Part shown: positions 32,248 to 35,531 of the stretch, piece after piece
How positions within the stretch are numbered: the stretch's first letter is position 1
Layout: each line of letters begins with the position of its first letter
Source: DATACN01 sp038215095
GTDB lineage: Bacteria > Actinomycetota > Thermoleophilia > Solirubrobacterales > Thermoleophilaceae
Length of the DNA: 35,531 nt
Assembly (NCBI GenBank): GCA_038215095.1
Contig: JBBQRG010000027.1
Span: 1 to 35,531 of the forward strand
Direction of reading: 5' to 3'
Program-made: the position numbers and the translations under genes
The notes under the pieces: generated by a model
Told to the model about the DNA's origin: nothing
Database searches by the model: none
The model's input: only the letters and a program-made list of their open reading frames with translations

Positions 32248-32523
32248 ATGACCCATGCCGTAGTGCTGATCAAGGCCGAGCGCGACGCCATCCCCACGCT
32301 TGGCAGCAGGCTGGCCGAGGTCGAGGGGGTCGCCGAGGCCTACTCGGTGACCGGCGAGTGGGACTACGTCGCAATGCTGCGCGTGCGCGAGGCCGACGAG
32401 CTGGCCGAGCTCGTCACCGGCCGGTTCGCCCGGCTGCGCGGGATCGAGCAGACCTACACGATGGTCGCGTTCGAGGTCTTCTCCCAGCACGACCTCGACT
32501 CGATGTTCTCGATCGGCGCCTAG
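32248..32523 (+). CDS. Stand-alone Lrp/AsnC ligand-binding (RAM) domain protein
   Basis: Encodes 91 aa, a single RAM domain (MTHAVVLIKAE, AEVEGVAEAYSVTGEWDYVA, IEQTYTMVAFEVFS) without a helix-turn-helix. Such proteins bind amino acids and form oligomers, acting as effector-binding partners. There is no Shine-Dalgarno site, but TACCTT at 32235-32240 lies seven bases before the ATG, so a leaderless transcript is plausible. The divergent gpsA gene starts 23 bases away, so their promoters must overlap. Confidence 0.85.
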   Translation: MTHAVVLIKAERDAIPTLGSRLAEVEGVAEAYSVTGEWDYVAMLRVREADELAELVTGRFARLRGIEQTYTMVAFEVFSQHDLDSMFSIGA

Positions 32524-32524
32524 C

Positions 32525-33169
32525 TTGGAGGAAGGGAGGAGCGGCGCAGCCGGCCGAGCCGGCTGCTTGCCCAACGACGTCCTGCCGCTGGCGCCCTCCC
32601 AGGCGCCGGACGCGGCCCGCGCGCTGGCGCTCGCCTTCCAGGACGACCCGGTGATGAGCTGGTGCTTTCCCAACCCGGACCGCCGCCGCCGCATCCTCGG
32701 CGCCGGCTTCTTCCTCTTCCTCCACCGCGTCTGGCTGCCGGACGGCGAGAGCTTCAGGACGGCCGACGGCGCGGGAGCCGCGTGCTGGGTGGCGCCCGGC
32801 CGCTGGCACCTCACCCCCCGGCGCCAGCTCGGGCTGCTGCCCTCGCTGGTGCGGATCGGCGGGCTGCGCTCACCGCGCTTTCTGCGCCTGATGGCGCTGA
32901 TCGAGAAGAAGCACCCGGCCGAGCACGAGCACTGGTACCTGCCGGCCCTCGGCGTACGCCCCGACCGCCAGGGCCAGGGCCTCGGCAGCCGGCTGATGTT
33001 CCCGATGCTCTCGCGCTGCGACGAGCAGGGCCTGCCCGCCTACCTGGAGGCCTCGAGCCCCCGAAACCGCGCCCTGTACGAGCGCCACGGCTTCGTGGTC
33101 ACCGAGGAGCTGAAGCTCCCGCGAACCGGCCCGCCGATCTGGCTGATGTGGCGCGAACCGCGCCGCTGA
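32525..33169 (+). CDS. GNAT-family N-acetyltransferase
   Basis: Encodes up to 214 aa. The acetyl-CoA-binding motif is RPDRQGQGLGSRLM and the C-terminal motif is EASSPRNRALYERHGF, both typical of GNAT enzymes acting on small amines. The start is unclear: TTG 32525 gives the longest frame, but TTG 32567 (LPNDVLPLA) comes after a purine-rich region. Substrate unknown. It begins one base after the RAM-domain stop and converges on ETF-QO. Confidence 0.85.
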   Translation: MEEGRSGAAGRAGCLPNDVLPLAPSQAPDAARALALAFQDDPVMSWCFPNPDRRRRILGAGFFLFLHRVWLPDGESFRTADGAGAACWVAPGRWHLTPRRQLGLLPSLVRIGGLRSPRFLRLMALIEKKHPAEHEHWYLPALGVRPDRQGQGLGSRLMFPMLSRCDEQGLPAYLEASSPRNRALYERHGFVVTEELKLPRTGPPIWLMWREPRR

Positions 33170-33182
33170 TCCGCTTAGGTTG

Positions 33183-33301
33183 CCAGGCCAGCTGAGGTGC
33201 CTGAGGGCGTGCTGATCAAGGACGCAGGGAGCGAAGCGTGCAGCGCACGCGAGCGACCGAGGCCGCCGATCGGCGCGCCGTCAGGCCCTCAGGTGGCCTG
33301 G
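33183..33301. repeat. Nested inverted repeat between convergent genes
   Basis: Left arm CCAGGCCAGCTGAGG (33183-33197) pairs with CCTCAGGTGGCCTGG (33287-33301) with one mismatch in 15. Inside lie a six-pair hairpin GCGTGC/GCACGC with a three-base loop (33236-33250), and a perfect 12-base palindrome CGCCGATCGGCG (33264-33275). An alternative pairing is CCTGAGGGC (33200-33208) with GCCCTCAGG (33285-33293). The right arm overlaps the last codons of the ETF-QO gene. Bidirectional termination is the simplest role. Confidence 0.55.
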
Positions 33302-35028
33302 TAGTTGGGGCCGTCGCCGCCCTCGGGCGGAGTCAGGCGGCCGCCCTTCGCGGTGATCGCCCCGCACTGCACGCAGTTCGAGGGGGTGATGCTCAGCTCG
33401 ACCTCGTGCTTTCCGTCGAGCTTCCCATTCCCGTTGCCGTTCGCCGACGCGGCCTCGAGCGCCTCGTCGGGCACTTCGTAGACCTGCGCCGGGCACATGT
33501 TCTGCCACATCAGCGCGACCTCGAGCGGCACCTTCTGCTGGATGCGGATGTGGTTCGGGGCGTCGTCGCGGGTGGCGTTGCCCGTGGCGAAGACCGACGA
33601 GAGCTTGTCGAAGTACTTCTTGCCGTCGGGCTTCGGGTAGTCGCGCTCCTTGCCAACGAACACGTCGACAGTGGCGTCGTCGTGGGTGGCCCAGCGGCCG
33701 CCGGGGAGACGGCCGCCCGAGATCTCCATCGCGTTGGCCACGGCGCCGCCGAACAGGAAGCCCTTGGCGAACGGCTGGCGCATGTTGCGGGAGCGGTAGA
33801 TCTCCGTCTCGATCTCCGAACCGCGCACCAGCGCGTCGTAGTTCGAGAGGTCGGCGGTCGTACTGCCGCCCTTCAGCTTCTCAACGATCGCCTCGGCGGC
33901 GAACATGCCCGCGTGCATGGCGTAGTGGACGCCCTTCAGCTGCGGGATGTTCACCATGCCGGCGCCGTCCCCGACCAGCGCGAGGCCCGGCGCCCAGAGC
34001 CGCTCGGGCATTGCCCAGTAGCCGCCCGACGGGATCGTCTTGGCGCCCCAGCCCACGCGCTTGCCGCCCTCGAGGATCTTCGCGACCAGCGGGTGCTGCT
34101 TGAGCTGCTGCAGCGCGTCGTGGACCGAGAAGCGCGCGTCGCGGTAGTCGAGCCCGACCACGAAGCCCATCGACACCTTGTCCTCGCCCATCGGGTAGAG
34201 GAACGACCCGCCGAACTCGCGGTACTTGGCGGCGAAGTGAAGCGGCCAGCCCATCGTGTGGATGACGCGGTCGAGCGGCTGCTCGACCTCCCAGACCTCC
34301 TTCACGCCGAGCTCCCACTGCTGCGGGTCCTCGGAGCCGATGCCGAAGTGGCGGATGGCCGCGCCCGTGAGGTGGCCCTGGGTGCCCTCGGCCAGGACGG
34401 TGGCCTTGGCGATCAGGTCCGAGCCCGGCTCGAAGTTCGACAGCTCCTCGCCGTCGCGGCCGCGGCCCTTGTCGCCGCTGCGCACGCCCACGACCCTGCC
34501 GTCCTCCACCAGCAGCCTGGTGGCGGCGGTCTCGCCGAGGATGTACACGCCCGCGTCCTCGGCCTGCTGGGCCAGCCAGCGGCCGAGCTGCGCGACCGAG
34601 GTCACGTGGTTGCCGTGGTTGCGGAACGGCGGCGGCGTGGGCCGCAGCGGTATCGCTCGCTTGCGGTTCGGCAGCAGGTAGACGCGGTCGGTCCCGACCG
34701 AGCCGTAGGTGGGCCAGTCCTCCGGAGACAGGTCCGGGAACAGCTTCTCCATCGCCGACGGGCGCATCATCGCGCCCGAGAGCAGGTGCGAGCCCGGGCC
34801 CTTGCCCTTCTCCACCAGCGCCACCGGCACCTCGCCGAGCGACTCCATCAGCTGCTCGTCCTCGGCCAGCAGCTGGGTCAGGCGGATCGCGCAGGCGAGC
34901 CCGCCGGGCCCGCCTCCCACGATCACCACGCCGACCTCGATTCGCTCGTCCTCCGGGTCGGTGGGAACCGTGACGAACTCCTGCGCGGGGTCGACCGGCG
35001 GCGGAAACTCTGCGGGGACCGTGGTCAT
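33289..35028 (-). CDS. Electron transfer flavoprotein:quinone oxidoreductase
   Basis: Encodes 579 aa. It takes electrons from reduced ETF and reduces membrane quinone. The FAD motif is VIVGGGPGGLACAIRL; HLLSGAMM, MGWPLHFAAKYREFGGSFLY, GDGAGMVNIPQLKGVHYAMH and EGGDGPNY support the family. The C-terminal cluster domain has C512 (NMCPAQVYE), C552 and C555 (NCVQC), but position 558, normally the fourth cysteine of the [4Fe-4S] cluster, is isoleucine (CVQCGAI). The cluster may be [3Fe-4S], use another ligand or be absent. It is seven bases after the etfA stop and likely co-transcribed. Confidence 0.92.
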   Translation of the reverse strand: MTTVPAEFPPPVDPAQEFVTVPTDPEDERIEVGVVIVGGGPGGLACAIRLTQLLAEDEQLMESLGEVPVALVEKGKGPGSHLLSGAMMRPSAMEKLFPDLSPEDWPTYGSVGTDRVYLLPNRKRAIPLRPTPPPFRNHGNHVTSVAQLGRWLAQQAEDAGVYILGETAATRLLVEDGRVVGVRSGDKGRGRDGEELSNFEPGSDLIAKATVLAEGTQGHLTGAAIRHFGIGSEDPQQWELGVKEVWEVEQPLDRVIHTMGWPLHFAAKYREFGGSFLYPMGEDKVSMGFVVGLDYRDARFSVHDALQQLKQHPLVAKILEGGKRVGWGAKTIPSGGYWAMPERLWAPGLALVGDGAGMVNIPQLKGVHYAMHAGMFAAEAIVEKLKGGSTTADLSNYDALVRGSEIETEIYRSRNMRQPFAKGFLFGGAVANAMEISGGRLPGGRWATHDDATVDVFVGKERDYPKPDGKKYFDKLSSVFATGNATRDDAPNHIRIQQKVPLEVALMWQNMCPAQVYEVPDEALEAASANGNGNGKLDGKHEVELSITPSNCVQCGAITAKGGRLTPPEGGDGPNYQAT

Positions 35029-35035
35029 GCCCGGC

Positions 35036-35531
35036 TCAACCGCCCTTCTTGGCCTTCACGGCCTCGGTCAGCTTGGGCAGGATCTTGTTCAGGTCGCCGA
35101 CGATGCCGAGGTCGGAGAACTCGAAGATCGGGGCGTTCGGGTCCTTGTTGATCGCCACGACGTTCTCCGAGGCCTGCATCCCGACCTTGTGCTGGATCGC
35201 GCCCGAGATGCCGGCCGCCAGGTACAGCTTCGGCGCGACCGTCTTGCCGGTCTGGCCGATCTGGGCGGCGTAGGGGTACCAGCCCGCGTCCACCACCGCG
35301 CGGGTGGCGGCCACGGCGCCGCCGAGCGCCTCGGCGAGTGCCTCGGCGAGCTCGAATCCCTCGGCCTTGCCGAGCCCGCGGCCACCGGCCACGAGAATGT
35401 CGGCGTCCTCGATGTTCACGTCCGCACCGCGCTGCTCGCCGCGCTGGACCATCACTGCCTTGGTCGAGTGGTCCTCAAGCTGGACGTCCACGTCCACGAC
35501 CTCGGCGGAGCCCTCGCCGCCCTCGGCGATG
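35036..35531 (-). CDS. etfA: Electron transfer flavoprotein alpha subunit, 5' end beyond window
   Basis: The frame is open to the right edge, so the N-terminus is missing. The visible 164 or so residues are the FAD-binding half: VAGGRGLGKAEGFELAEALA, RAVVDAGWYPYAAQIGQTGK, then LYLAAGISGAIQHKVGM and VAINKDPNAPIFEFSDLGIV. EtfA with EtfB accepts electrons from acyl-CoA and other dehydrogenases and passes them to the ETF-QO encoded next. Confidence 0.94.
   Translation of the reverse strand, partial: IAEGGEGSAEVVDVDVQLEDHSTKAVMVQRGEQRGADVNIEDADILVAGGRGLGKAEGFELAEALAEALGGAVAATRAVVDAGWYPYAAQIGQTGKTVAPKLYLAAGISGAIQHKVGMQASENVVAINKDPNAPIFEFSDLGIVGDLNKILPKLTEAVKAKKGG

Overview
The window is high-G+C DNA with very strong G/C preference at third codon positions, short intergenic gaps, and many genes coupled by ATGA/GTGA/TTGA overlaps. 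Protein similarities recalled from memory (an Rv2578c-type radical SAM protein, a mycobacterial Huc-type hydrogenase, DUF1385 beside rpmE) point to an actinobacterium. My best guess is a soil Thermoleophilia (Solirubrobacterales/Gaiellales-like); the class is an inference. No rRNA, tRNA, CRISPR array, transposase or integrase was seen, and no stretch over 300 bases lacks a gene.

Left part (1-13.6 kb). Two paralogous membrane c-di-GMP proteins (one cut by the window edge) are followed by YjbQ, a cupin, a possible 41-aa gene and a radical SAM protein. A long minus-strand housekeeping run comes next. In transcription order it is an SDR reductase, prfA, prmC, tsaC, a methyltransferase, glyA, a FetAB-like ABC transporter, a WecA-like transferase and an ASCH-like protein.

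Middle (13.7-28.8 kb). A minus-strand array of 18 genes encodes a group 2a [NiFe] hydrogenase of the Huc type, the family known to oxidise atmospheric H2. The order is hypC, hypC-like, hypD, hypE, hypA, hucS, hucL, NifU-like fusion, DUF5947, a 69-aa protein, DUF6084, an unknown 308-aa protein, a maturation protease, a 33-aa DUF6893 microprotein, hypB, a double-SIS protein, a membrane protein and hypF. Most junctions overlap or are separated by a few bases, so one transcript is likely. hypA-F supply the Ni-Fe(CN)2CO site, HucSL is the catalytic dimer, and about eight accessory proteins have no assigned role. A 64-aa protein with 24 histidines lies convergent to hypF and may buffer nickel. No HucM-like scaffold subunit was recognised.

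Right part (28.8-35.5 kb). DUF1385, a small acidic protein, a secreted CARDB-like protein, rpmE, gpsA, a stand-alone Lrp/AsnC-type RAM domain, a GNAT acetyltransferase, ETF:quinone oxidoreductase and the 3' part of etfA. rpmE and DUF1385 on one side and prfA-prmC-tsaC-glyA on the other are normally close together, so the hydrogenase cluster looks inserted into a conserved housekeeping neighbourhood. Both Huc and the ETF/ETF-QO pair would feed electrons into the quinone pool.

The points most worth following are the uncharacterised Huc-linked proteins, the His-rich protein, a hypD that appears to start at CTG, an ETF-QO lacking one of its four cluster cysteines, and a structured inverted repeat at 33183-33301.
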